A stretch of 64,000 bases of DNA from Pseudomonas protegens CHA0 (GTDB lineage Bacteria > Pseudomonadota > Gammaproteobacteria > Pseudomonadales > Pseudomonadaceae), in the NCBI RefSeq assembly GCF_000397205.1, contig NC_021237.1:3721001-3785000 (forward strand). The letters are read 5' to 3'. The notes below the pieces were generated by a model. It saw only the letters and a list, made by a program, of their open reading frames with translations. It was not told the DNA's origin and made no database searches. The position numbers and the translations under genes are program-made. Shown piece by piece: positions 34,373-42,845 of the stretch (position 1 is the stretch's first letter; every line of letters starts with the position of its first letter).

Positions 34373-35008
34373 CTAGGCGGCAGCGCCCTCACTGCGCCGA
34401 TACAGGCCGACACCCAGCGCCAGCACCGCCAGCAGGCCGGCACAACTGCGGTTGATCCAGCCCATGACCCGGGCGGAAAAGCGCGCCATGGCCCGCCGGC
34501 CACCCACGGCATAGAGGCTCATCATCAGGCAGTCCACCAGGGCGCTGACCACGGCCAGGATCAGGTACTGCTCGGCCACCGGCTGCTCCGGGCGCACGAA
34601 CTGCGGCACGAAGGCGGAGAAAAACAGCAGGCCCTTGGGGTTTGACAGCCCCACCAGCAACGCCCGGCGAAACGCCGACCAGCCGCTGGCCGAGGCCCCG
34701 CCCACCGTACAGGCCAGCGCACGGGTAGGCGCTCGCCACAAGCCCCAGGCCAGATACAGCAGATAGGCCGCGCCGCAGCTCTTGACCACCACGAACAGCT
34801 CTTGCGAGGCCTGCAGCAACGCCCCCAGGCCGCAGCCCACCGCGCCGATCAGCAGCAGGTCGGACAACGCCGCGCCGGCGATGCCCCAGCCAGCCACCCG
34901 CATGCCATGCACCGCGCCATTGTTCAAGGCCAGCAACATCGAGGGGCCGGGGGTAATCATCACCGCGCTGACGGTGACGATGTACAGCAGCAGGGTTGGT
35001 ATATCCAT
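34373..35008 (-). CDS. LysE/RhtB family exporter, second copy
   Basis: A 211-residue six-segment exporter. Landmarks are TVSAVMITPGPSMLLALNNGAVHGMRVAGWGIAGAALSDLLLIGAVGCGLGALL and the central GLSNPKGLLFFSAFVPQFV. It differs from the copy at 29057 and is not adjacent to a regulator. It may export an amino acid or homoserine lactone; the substrate is unknown. Confidence 0.9.
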   Translation of the reverse strand: MDIPTLLLYIVTVSAVMITPGPSMLLALNNGAVHGMRVAGWGIAGAALSDLLLIGAVGCGLGALLQASQELFVVVKSCGAAYLLYLAWGLWRAPTRALACTVGGASASGWSAFRRALLVGLSNPKGLLFFSAFVPQFVRPEQPVAEQYLILAVVSALVDCLMMSLYAVGGRRAMARFSARVMGWINRSCAGLLAVLALGVGLYRRSEGAAA

Positions 35009-35137
35009 GGGTTCGCTCCAAGGTCATCCGCCGCGATCCGAAATCGCCCGGAGCACCTCAGGGCGCCCACTACGCGGGGGGCAAAATATGACGGATCACT
35101 GCGGCACCGGGCAAGCACGACGGACCGCACACACCAC

Positions 35138-36469
35138 TCAGGCGTCGGGAACGCTGACGAAGATGCTGTAGCGGGCCCCTTCCATGGCTTCGAAGGCGAT
35201 CAGTTTCTGCACCAGCGGTTCGCTGAGCACCTTGCCGGCATTGAGCAGCAACATGCCGTTGTCGGCATTCAGGTTGCGCCGCAGGACCATCCCGGCCTGC
35301 AGCTCCCGGGTTCCCAGGACCCTGACCGTCGGATCATCGACGGTGACATCGCTCTGGTAGGCGGCACAGACCTGGACAAAGTCTTCCACCAGATTCGGGT
35401 CGTACAGGCGGCCCGCGTACTTGCGAATGAACAGCAGGGCTTCATCGCTGTTCATGTGCCGCTCCAGAATCAGCCCGCACTGCAATTCGATGAAATCCAC
35501 CGCCAGCTTCAACAGCCGGGAGCCCCAGGGAATCGCCTCGCCCTTGAGGCGCAGGGGAAAGCCGCTGCCGTCCCAGCGCTCCTGGTGATGAAGGATCAGC
35601 CGCGCGGCATCCTGCATCGGTTCCAGTGCCATCAGCACCGATTCGCTCTGCTCGGGATAGGCGCGGTAGCGCGCCTGATCGGTATGGCGCAACAAGTCCG
35701 CCGGCGCCAGCAGCATGGCATCGCTCCAGCTCAACTTGCCGATGTTGTACAGGGCCGCCGCCATGGTCAGGTCGCGGCTGCTGGCCTCGTCCAGGCCGTG
35801 CCTTTTGCAGCAGGCACGCACCAGTTCGATGATCTTGCGGTTGGTTTGCTTGTCCGCGGGCAGCCGCAGGTTGGCCAGCAGCGAAAACACCTCGGTGGCG
35901 GTCACATAGCTGTGCTTGAGTTCTTCGTAGGCCAGGTCGAGCATGTCGGCAGTCTGCTGCAGCTCCGCGGTCCGCGAGGCCACATGCCGTTCCAGGCTGG
36001 CGTTGCTGGCCTTGAGTTGCTGGTTCTGCTCCAGGACCAACTGCTGCAAACGCTTGAGCTCACGCTCGGCGAGCTGGTGCTCCAGGGTCTGGCGCAGAAT
36101 CAGCAGCAGCTCTTCGTCATTCCAGGGCTTGCTCAGGTACTGGTGGATCTGCCCGTCGTTGACGGCCTTGATGATGGTGTTCAGATCGGCATAACCGGTG
36201 AGCAGGATTCGCCGCACCGCCGGGTACTTCTCCCGCACCCGGGCCAACAGGGCCGCGCCGTCCATGCCGGGCATGCGCGCGTCGCTCATCACCAGGTCGA
36301 CGGGGCCTTCGGCGAGGATCTCCAGCGCTCTGGCGCCGCTGTTGGCCAGCAGCACGTCATAGGGCTCGGGACGCAGCAGGCGCTTGAGACTGTTGAGAAT
36401 CGACTCCTCGTCGTCCACCAGCAACACACGTGGACGCCTACCTGGCTCAACCGGCTGCGGATCTTCCAT
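35138..36469 (-). CDS. REC response regulator with coiled coil and degenerate HD-GYP domain
   Basis: A 443-residue protein. An N-terminal REC domain has acceptor Asp63 (VMSDARMPGMDG), Thr/Gly in LLTGYAD and Lys114 (YLSKPW). A coiled coil follows (about 125-190), then an HD-GYP-like domain (about 195-360). That domain is eroded: the HD pair is Tyr241-Asn242 (ALYNIGKLSWSD, normally HDIGK). The HHE block reads HHQERWDGSGFP, and the DxxDA block reads VDFIELQ. It therefore probably does not hydrolyse c-di-GMP and may act as a phosphorylation-controlled adaptor. It is divergent from the peroxidase/kinase operon, 201 bases between starts. The ATG at 36469 has AGGGAG upstream. Confidence 0.88.
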   Translation of the reverse strand: MEDPQPVEPGRRPRVLLVDDEESILNSLKRLLRPEPYDVLLANSGARALEILAEGPVDLVMSDARMPGMDGAALLARVREKYPAVRRILLTGYADLNTIIKAVNDGQIHQYLSKPWNDEELLLILRQTLEHQLAERELKRLQQLVLEQNQQLKASNASLERHVASRTAELQQTADMLDLAYEELKHSYVTATEVFSLLANLRLPADKQTNRKIIELVRACCKRHGLDEASSRDLTMAAALYNIGKLSWSDAMLLAPADLLRHTDQARYRAYPEQSESVLMALEPMQDAARLILHHQERWDGSGFPLRLKGEAIPWGSRLLKLAVDFIELQCGLILERHMNSDEALLFIRKYAGRLYDPNLVEDFVQVCAAYQSDVTVDDPTVRVLGTRELQAGMVLRRNLNADNGMLLLNAGKVLSEPLVQKLIAFEAMEGARYSIFVSVPDA

Positions 36470-36670
36470 GGGGCTCTCCCTGTGCGGCATAGGCTGCCCC
36501 GCTCCGTGCTCACGGACGGCTCGGCAGCGGCGGTTTTTCCCAGACAATCCTAGATGAGTTTTTTATTTTCACGCCATTGCCCCCCGCGAAATAAATTCGT
36601 CAACCGCGGCACTGCGCAATGACTATGCTGACAACGTTGCAAGGCGGGCTCAGGGTACTAGGGAAGGTCT

Positions 36671-38596
36671 ATGGACGCTGGCAGTGACGCACAGACAAAG
36701 GCACAAGACGCCTCGGACCAGCCCCCAGGGCGGGCCAACCGACGGATCCTGATTGTCGATGACAGCCCGGCAATCCATGAGGATTTCCACAAGATCCTGG
36801 CGCCGCGCCAGGCCCCGGACCTGAGCCTGGCCGAGCAACAGTTGTTCGGCCACGCCACGATGCCAGCGCAGCAAGCGCCCTTCTGCCTCGATTCGGCGTT
36901 CCAGGGCCAAGAGGCCCTGGCCCGGGTCGAAGCGTCCCTGGCCCTGGGCCTGCCCTATGCCATGGCGTTCATCGACATGCGCATGCCCCCCGGCTGGGAT
37001 GGCCTGGAAACCATCGAGCGCTTGTGGAACGCCGACCCGGACCTGCAGATCGCCCTGTGCACCGCCTATTCCGACTATTCCTGGGAAGCCATGGCGCAAC
37101 GCCTGGCATTCGGCGACCAGTTGCTGATCCTGAAAAAGCCCTTCGACAGCCTGGAAATCCGCCAGATGGCCAGCGCGCTGACCTGGAAGTGGCAGATGGC
37201 ACAGGACGCCCGGCAGAAACTCGACGACCTGCAACAGACCATCGAAAGACGGGTGGCCGAACTGCTCAAGGTCTCCCACCTGCTGCACTACGACGTGCTC
37301 ACCGGCCTGCCCTCCAGCACCTTGCTGGGGGACCGCCTGGGCCAGGCCATGGCACGGGCCCGCCGTTATGAGCAGCGGCTGGCGGTGATGTTCCTCGGCC
37401 TGGACCGGTTCAAGCGGATCAACCATGCCCTGGGATACCCGGCCGGGGACGAGTTGCTCAAGAGAATCGCCCGGCGCCTGGAACAAGGCATGCGCGAGTC
37501 GGACTCGCTGTTTCGCTACGGCTCCGACGAGTTCGTGGTGGTGCTCCATGACCAGCAGCATCCGGCGCAGATACGCGCGCTTGCGCAAAAGCTGCTGGCC
37601 ACCGTGAGCCAGTTCGATGACATCGCCGGGCACGACCTGCAGGTGACGGCCAGCCTGGGCATCAGCCTGTACCCCGAGGATGGCCAGGATGCCCTGGCGC
37701 TGATCAAGAAAGCCGAGATGGCCATGCGCACCAGCAAGGAGCAGGCACCGGGCAGCTACTGTTTCTTCACCGATGACATGACGCACCGGGCCCGGGAGCA
37801 GCAATACCTGGAGTCGGGGATTCTCCAGGCCCTGGAACGCCGGGAGTTCCACCTGCATTACCAGCCGAAAATCCACCTGGCCTCGGGCAATGTGGTAGGC
37901 GCTGAAGCGCTGATTCGCTGGCAACGCCCGCAACAGGGCTGGATCAGCCCCGAGCTGTTCATTCCAGTGGCCGAAGACAGCGGCTTGATCACCCGCATCA
38001 GCCAATGGGTCCTGGGGGAAGCCACTCGCCAGTGCCGGGCCTGGCAGAACGCCGGCCTGCCCCCTGTGCCGTTGTCCATCAACCTGTCGGCGGCTGACTT
38101 CAGGCAGCCGCAACTGCTCCAGCAACTGCGCGACGCGCTCAGCGACAACGCCCTGGACCCGGCCTGGCTGGAACTGGAAATCACCGAAGGCGTACTGCTG
38201 CAGAACGTCGAGGTCACGCTGGCTACCCTGCTGGCGATCAAGGCCCTGGGCGTGCGCCTGGCCGTCGATGATTTCGGTACCGGCTATTCGAGCCTGAGCT
38301 ACCTGCGCAAGTTTCCCGTGGATGTGCTCAAGATCGACCAATCCTTCATCCACGGCCTGAGCCACGAACACAAGGACGCCGTACTGGTCAGCGCCATCAT
38401 CAACCTGGGGCGCAGCCTGAACCTGAAGGTCATCGCCGAAGGGGTGGAGACGCACCAGCAACTGACCTTTCTCCAGCAGCAAGGCTGCGAGGAAGCCCAG
38501 GGCTACTACTTCAGCAAGGCGCTGCCCGCCGAAGACTTCGCTCGCCTGCTGGGCAAGCACAGGCCGCAGTTCCAGGTGACGGACCATGACCACTGA
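36671..38596 (+). CDS. REC-GGDEF-EAL response regulator (c-di-GMP turnover)
   Basis: A 641-residue regulator. The REC domain (about 24-165) has acceptor Asp102 (FIDMRMPPGWDG), CTAYSDYSW and the LKKPFD Lys near 155. It carries an insertion of about 30 residues between the first acidic block and the second strand. A coiled linker leads to GGDEF (about 205-365), whose signature reads GSDEF (284-288). The EAL domain (about 385-635) is complete: AEALIR (412-414), EITEG, VDDFGTGYS, LKIDQSF and IAEGVET. I expect phosphodiesterase output with a weak or regulatory GGDEF. Its stop overlaps the peroxidase start by 11 bases. Confidence 0.92.
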   Translation: MDAGSDAQTKAQDASDQPPGRANRRILIVDDSPAIHEDFHKILAPRQAPDLSLAEQQLFGHATMPAQQAPFCLDSAFQGQEALARVEASLALGLPYAMAFIDMRMPPGWDGLETIERLWNADPDLQIALCTAYSDYSWEAMAQRLAFGDQLLILKKPFDSLEIRQMASALTWKWQMAQDARQKLDDLQQTIERRVAELLKVSHLLHYDVLTGLPSSTLLGDRLGQAMARARRYEQRLAVMFLGLDRFKRINHALGYPAGDELLKRIARRLEQGMRESDSLFRYGSDEFVVVLHDQQHPAQIRALAQKLLATVSQFDDIAGHDLQVTASLGISLYPEDGQDALALIKKAEMAMRTSKEQAPGSYCFFTDDMTHRAREQQYLESGILQALERREFHLHYQPKIHLASGNVVGAEALIRWQRPQQGWISPELFIPVAEDSGLITRISQWVLGEATRQCRAWQNAGLPPVPLSINLSAADFRQPQLLQQLRDALSDNALDPAWLELEITEGVLLQNVEVTLATLLAIKALGVRLAVDDFGTGYSSLSYLRKFPVDVLKIDQSFIHGLSHEHKDAVLVSAIINLGRSLNLKVIAEGVETHQQLTFLQQQGCEEAQGYYFSKALPAEDFARLLGKHRPQFQVTDHDH

Positions 38597-39581
38597 ACAA
38601 CCGCGCCAGCCGCCGCGCCGCCGCGCACGGGTACTGCTCCTGCTGCTCTGGGCAGGGCTGGGCGCCAGCAGCCCGAGCGCTTTTGCCGCGCCCCTGGACG
38701 AACCGCTCAAGCCGTTGCCCGCACCGCCGGCACTCGACCCCCAGCGGGTCGAGCTCGGGCGCCAGCTGTTCAACGAACCGCGCCTGTCCCAGGACCACAG
38801 CCTGTCCTGTGCCAGCTGCCACCGGCTGGACCAGGGCGGGGCCGACTCCCAGGCAAAATCGCCGGGTTTCAAGGGGCAACCCACCCGGGTCAACACCCCC
38901 AGCGTGTTCAATGCCGCGCTGAATTTCCGGCAGTTCTGGGACGGGCGCGTCGAATCCCTGGAAGCGCAGATCGACAGCGTCGTGCAAAGCCCCAGCGAGA
39001 TGGGCAACACCTGGCCGGCGCTGATCCGCACCTTGAGCGATGACAGCGCCTACCAGAAGTCCTTCGGTGCCCTGTACCCGGACGGCATCACCGCAGCCAA
39101 CGTGCAAAATGCCCTGGCCACCTATGAAAAGACCTTGCTCAGCGCCAACTCGCGGTTCGACCAGTACCTGCAAGGCAATACCGACATCCTCAGCCTGGAA
39201 GAAAAATACGGTTACCAGCGCTTCAAGGATTACGGCTGCATCGCCTGCCACCAGGGGGTCAATATCGGCGGCAACATGTTTCAGAAGTTCGGCGTGATGG
39301 GCGACTACTTCGCTGCCCGCGGCAACCCCACCGACGCCGACCTGGGGCGCTTCCTGGTCACCGGCGACGAACAGGACCGCAACGTGTTCAAGGTGCCCAG
39401 CCTGCGCAATGTCGCAGTGACTGCGCCCTACTTCCACGACGGTTCGGCGCCGACCCTGGAGCAGGCAGTGGAAGTCATGTTCAAGTATCAGCTGGGGCGC
39501 CCGCCCAATACCCAGGACATCAGCCTGATCGTCAAGTTTCTCAAGACCCTGACCGGCGAATGGCAGGGCAAGCCCTTATGA
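38586..39581 (+). CDS. Di-haem cytochrome c peroxidase
   Basis: A 331-residue periplasmic protein with a signal peptide (RARVLLLLLWAGLGASSPSAFA). Two c-type haem sites are present: CASCH near residue 77 and CIACH near residue 219. MauG/CCP landmarks include NFRQFWDGRVESLEAQ and FKVPSLRNVAVTAPYFHDGS. Bacterial enzymes of this family reduce hydrogen peroxide with electrons from cytochrome c. The gene lies inside a signalling operon: it overlaps the REC-GGDEF-EAL stop by 11 bases, and its TGA overlaps the kinase ATG. Its product may thus supply a peroxide or redox signal to the kinase; that link is inference. Confidence 0.93.
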   Translation: MTTEQPRQPPRRRARVLLLLLWAGLGASSPSAFAAPLDEPLKPLPAPPALDPQRVELGRQLFNEPRLSQDHSLSCASCHRLDQGGADSQAKSPGFKGQPTRVNTPSVFNAALNFRQFWDGRVESLEAQIDSVVQSPSEMGNTWPALIRTLSDDSAYQKSFGALYPDGITAANVQNALATYEKTLLSANSRFDQYLQGNTDILSLEEKYGYQRFKDYGCIACHQGVNIGGNMFQKFGVMGDYFAARGNPTDADLGRFLVTGDEQDRNVFKVPSLRNVAVTAPYFHDGSAPTLEQAVEVMFKYQLGRPPNTQDISLIVKFLKTLTGEWQGKPL

Positions 39582-41383
39582 AGCTGTCCCGACGCGTGCC
39601 GATCATGCTGCTGTCGCTACTGACCCTGAGCCTGGTGCTGGGGCTGGCCTTTCTCTACTTCAAGACGGTGATCGGCCAGCCCTCGAACTACGTACTGGCG
39701 CGGGACCTGATCAGCCATATCAAGCAGTTGAATGCCCAATGGGAAACCGAGGTGCTCAAGGCTCGGATCGCCATTACCCACGACTACGATCCACTGGTCA
39801 TGCCGGTGCAAGAGATCAACCAGCTGTGGAACCGCTTCGATCAGCTTTCACAACAGAACCACAATGACCCGGCCGCCTGGACGGCCGGCCACCAGGCGTT
39901 CATCGAGGCCTTCCAGGAAAAGGCCGGCCTGGTGGAGCGTTTCAAGACCCACAACGCGGTGCTGCGCAACTCCCTGGCGTTCCTGCCCACTGCCGAAGAC
40001 GATATCCAGCGCCGCCTGGCCGGCCTTGACGACCAGGCGCGGCTGTCAGAGCAGACCATTGCCATCGATACCTATGACCTGCTGCTCAGCAGCCTGGAGT
40101 TCGCCCAGGTTTCCAGCGACGACCGGGCCGCAGACATCCTGGTGGGGCTGAACAAACTGGCGGTCAACAAGGAGCGCCTGCCCGAACCCATGCATGAGCC
40201 GGTGGAGATCCTCAGCAACCACGTCTCGGTGATTCTGCGGGAGCAGCCGGTGGTCAACGACCTGCTGGAGCGCATCACCTCGATCCCCATCGCCCAGCGC
40301 CTGGACGACATCACCCATCTGCTCAACGCCGATCAGTCGCAGGCCGACCTGCAGGACCAGAAGGCCCACCAGTACCTGCTGCTCTTTGCCGCCTTGCTGG
40401 TGATACTGATTCTCTACCTGGCCGTCAGGCTGGTACGCAGCTACGCGGTCATCCGCCGGGTGAACACGGCCCTGCAGAGCGCCAACGAGCACCTGGAACA
40501 CCGGGTCGAGGAACGCACCCGGGAGCTCAAGGAAGCCCAGAGCGAACTCATGGACAGCGCCCGCCAGGCGGGCATGGCGGAAATTGCGACCAACGTCCTG
40601 CACAACGTCGGCAACGTGCTCAACAGCGTGAATATCTGCAGCGAAATGCTCAGCCGCACCCTGCGCTCCAGCAAGGCACAAGGGCTGGGCAAGGCCATGC
40701 AGTTGATCAACCAGCACCAGGATGACCTGGGGCGTTTTTTCACCGAAGACGACAAAGGCAAGCTGCTCCCCGGCTACCTCAATCAATTGGTCGAAGCCAT
40801 AGCCACCGAGCAGCAGGGCATGGGCGAAGAACTGGCTCAGTTGGCCCGTAGCGTCGACCACATCAAGGAAATCGTCGCCACCCAGCAATCCTATGCCGGA
40901 GCCTCTCGGCTGATAGAACCCCTGCGGGTCGCCGAGCTGATCGAAGACGCCCTGCGCATGAACTCCGGCGCCCTGGCCCGGCATCAGGTCACGGTGGTCA
41001 AGGACTATGGCCCGTTGCCTCCGGTGATGGGCGACAAGCACCGCATGCTGCTGATCCTGATCAACCTGATCAGCAACGCCAAGTACGCCATGTCCAACCT
41101 CGATGATCATTCACGGACCCTGACCCTGAGCGCCAGAGTGCTGGACGGCCAGACCCTGAGCATCAGCGTCAAGGATGAAGGCGAAGGCATCCCCGCGGAG
41201 AACCTGACGCGGATTTTTTCCCACGGCTTCACCACCCGCAAGGACGGCCACGGCTTCGGCTTGCATAGCTGCGCCCTGGCGGCCATGGAGATGGGTGGAC
41301 AATTGAATGTGCACAGTGATGGCCCCGGCCTGGGCGCCACCTTCACTCTGGACATCCCGCTGATCAGCGCAGAGGACCCATGA
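39578..41383 (+). CDS. Membrane sensor histidine kinase with helical periplasmic domain (DAHL-like)
   Basis: A 601-residue kinase. The first membrane segment (about 8-28) and the second (about 262-285, LLLFAALLVILILYLAV) bracket a 230-residue, all-helical periplasmic sensor that resembles the DAHL domain. A coiled coil (SANEHLEHRVEERTRELKEAQSELM) leads to the phosphoacceptor His342 in ATNVLHNVGNVLNSVN. The HATPase domain holds NLISNAKYAM, DEGEGIP and GHGFGLHSCALAAMEMGG. It has no receiver of its own. It starts with an ATGA overlap of the peroxidase stop, placing sensor and peroxidase in equal supply and in the same compartment. Confidence 0.9.
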   Translation: MKLSRRVPIMLLSLLTLSLVLGLAFLYFKTVIGQPSNYVLARDLISHIKQLNAQWETEVLKARIAITHDYDPLVMPVQEINQLWNRFDQLSQQNHNDPAAWTAGHQAFIEAFQEKAGLVERFKTHNAVLRNSLAFLPTAEDDIQRRLAGLDDQARLSEQTIAIDTYDLLLSSLEFAQVSSDDRAADILVGLNKLAVNKERLPEPMHEPVEILSNHVSVILREQPVVNDLLERITSIPIAQRLDDITHLLNADQSQADLQDQKAHQYLLLFAALLVILILYLAVRLVRSYAVIRRVNTALQSANEHLEHRVEERTRELKEAQSELMDSARQAGMAEIATNVLHNVGNVLNSVNICSEMLSRTLRSSKAQGLGKAMQLINQHQDDLGRFFTEDDKGKLLPGYLNQLVEAIATEQQGMGEELAQLARSVDHIKEIVATQQSYAGASRLIEPLRVAELIEDALRMNSGALARHQVTVVKDYGPLPPVMGDKHRMLLILINLISNAKYAMSNLDDHSRTLTLSARVLDGQTLSISVKDEGEGIPAENLTRIFSHGFTTRKDGHGFGLHSCALAAMEMGGQLNVHSDGPGLGATFTLDIPLISAEDP

Positions 41384-42801
41384 TGGACCAGTTGAACAAT
41401 CGCCGGATCCTGCTGATCGACGATACCCCGTCGATCCACGAGGACTTTCGCAAGATCCTCACCCCGCCCGAGGCAGACGACAACGGCCTGGATGACCTGG
41501 AGGCACAGCTGTTCGGCGCCACGACCAAGCCCCGGCAACAGCCTTTTGAACTGGATTCGGCCTACGGCGGCGAGGAAGGCCTGGCCATGGTCTGCCAGGC
41601 CCAGGAGCGGCAGCGTCCCTATGCCCTGGCGTTTGTCGACATGCGCATGCCCCAGGGCTGGGACGGCGCGCAGACCATCGAACGCCTCTGGCAACAGGAC
41701 CCGCGGCTACAGGTGGTGGTGTGCACCGCCTACTCCGACTATTCCTGGGAAGAGCTGCTGGAGCGCCTGCAGGGTCATCACCGCCTGCTGATCCTGAAGA
41801 AGCCCTTTGACAACATCGAAGTCCAGCAGATGGCCAACACCCTGACCAGCAAGTGGGAAATGACCGCCCGCGCGCTTTTGCAAATGCATCACCTGGAGCA
41901 CCTGGTGCAGCAGCGCACCGAAGACCTGAGGCAGGCCGGGGCGGCGCTGCAACTGGAGATCGACGAACGCAAGCAGTTGGAAAACCAGCTGGTGCAATCG
42001 GAAAAACTGGCCTCCCTCGGGCAACTGGCCGCCGGGGTCGCCCACGAAATCAACAACCCCATCGGTTTCGTGTCCTCCAACCTCGGCAGCCTGGCAGGCT
42101 ACCTGCAGCAGCTCGACCAGATGCTCAGCGCCTATCGCCAGGCCGAAGAAGCCATCGCCGCGCCGGAACTGCGCAAGCACCTGCAGAGCCTGCGCGAGAG
42201 CATCGACCTGGACTTCCTCCAGCAGGACATTCCGGTACTGATCAGGGAGTCCAAGGAAGGCATCGGCCGGGTGGCGCAGATCGTCAAGGACCTGAAGAAC
42301 TTCTCCCGGGTCGACAGCGACCAGCAATGGCAGCTGGCGAGCCTGCAACAGGGCATCGACTCGACCCTGAACATTGTTGCCAACGAACTCAAGTACAAGG
42401 CCGACCTGGTCACCGACTACCAGCCGTTGCCGGAAATCGAATGCCTGCCCTCCCAACTCAATCAAGTGGTGATGAACCTGGTGGTCAACGCGGCGCAGGC
42501 CATAGGCCCCGAGCGCGGCACCATTACCCTGCGCAACGGCGTGGACGGCGAGCGGGTCTGGCTGGAGGTCAGCGACAGCGGCTGCGGCATCGACCAGGAG
42601 CACCTGGCCAAGATCTTCGACCCCTTCTTCACCACCAAGCCGGTGGGCCAGGGGACCGGCCTGGGCCTGTCGCTGTCCTACGGCATCGTCAAGAAGCACG
42701 GCGGGCAGATCAGCGTGCAGAGCCAGCCCGGCGTCGGCAGCACCTTTCGCGTGGAACTGCCGATCCGGCAGGCGCGTCAGGAGTTGCCCGCACAACCCTA
42801 G
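41380..42801 (+). CDS. REC domain fused to histidine kinase
   Basis: A 473-residue cytosolic protein. The N-terminal REC domain (about 8-155, acceptor Asp87 in [12 protein letters not shown]) is nearly the twin of that in the REC-GGDEF-EAL protein, including the same insertion (AQLFG...[12 protein letters not shown]) and the CTAYSDYSW and LILKKPFD blocks. A coiled coil (about 165-205) precedes the DHp domain with His222 ([15 protein letters not shown]), then HATPase ([35 protein letters not shown]). It can receive phosphate and start a second kinase step. The ATGA overlap with the preceding kinase shows coupling. No output domain is present. Confidence 0.92.
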   Translation: MMDQLNNRRILLIDDTPSIHEDFRKILTPPEADDNGLDDLEAQLFGATTKPRQQPFELDSAYGGEEGLAMVCQAQERQRPYALAFVDMRMPQGWDGAQTIERLWQQDPRLQVVVCTAYSDYSWEELLERLQGHHRLLILKKPFDNIEVQQMANTLTSKWEMTARALLQMHHLEHLVQQRTEDLRQAGAALQLEIDERKQLENQLVQSEKLASLGQLAAGVAHEINNPIGFVSSNLGSLAGYLQQLDQMLSAYRQAEEAIAAPELRKHLQSLRESIDLDFLQQDIPVLIRESKEGIGRVAQIVKDLKNFSRVDSDQQWQLASLQQGIDSTLNIVANELKYKADLVTDYQPLPEIECLPSQLNQVVMNLVVNAAQAIGPERGTITLRNGVDGERVWLEVSDSGCGIDQEHLAKIFDPFFTTKPVGQGTGLGLSLSYGIVKKHGGQISVQSQPGVGSTFRVELPIRQARQELPAQP

Positions 42802-42845
42802 CCAAACCGCCCCCCTACCGCTAAGGCCTGGCACAGGAGCTGTCC

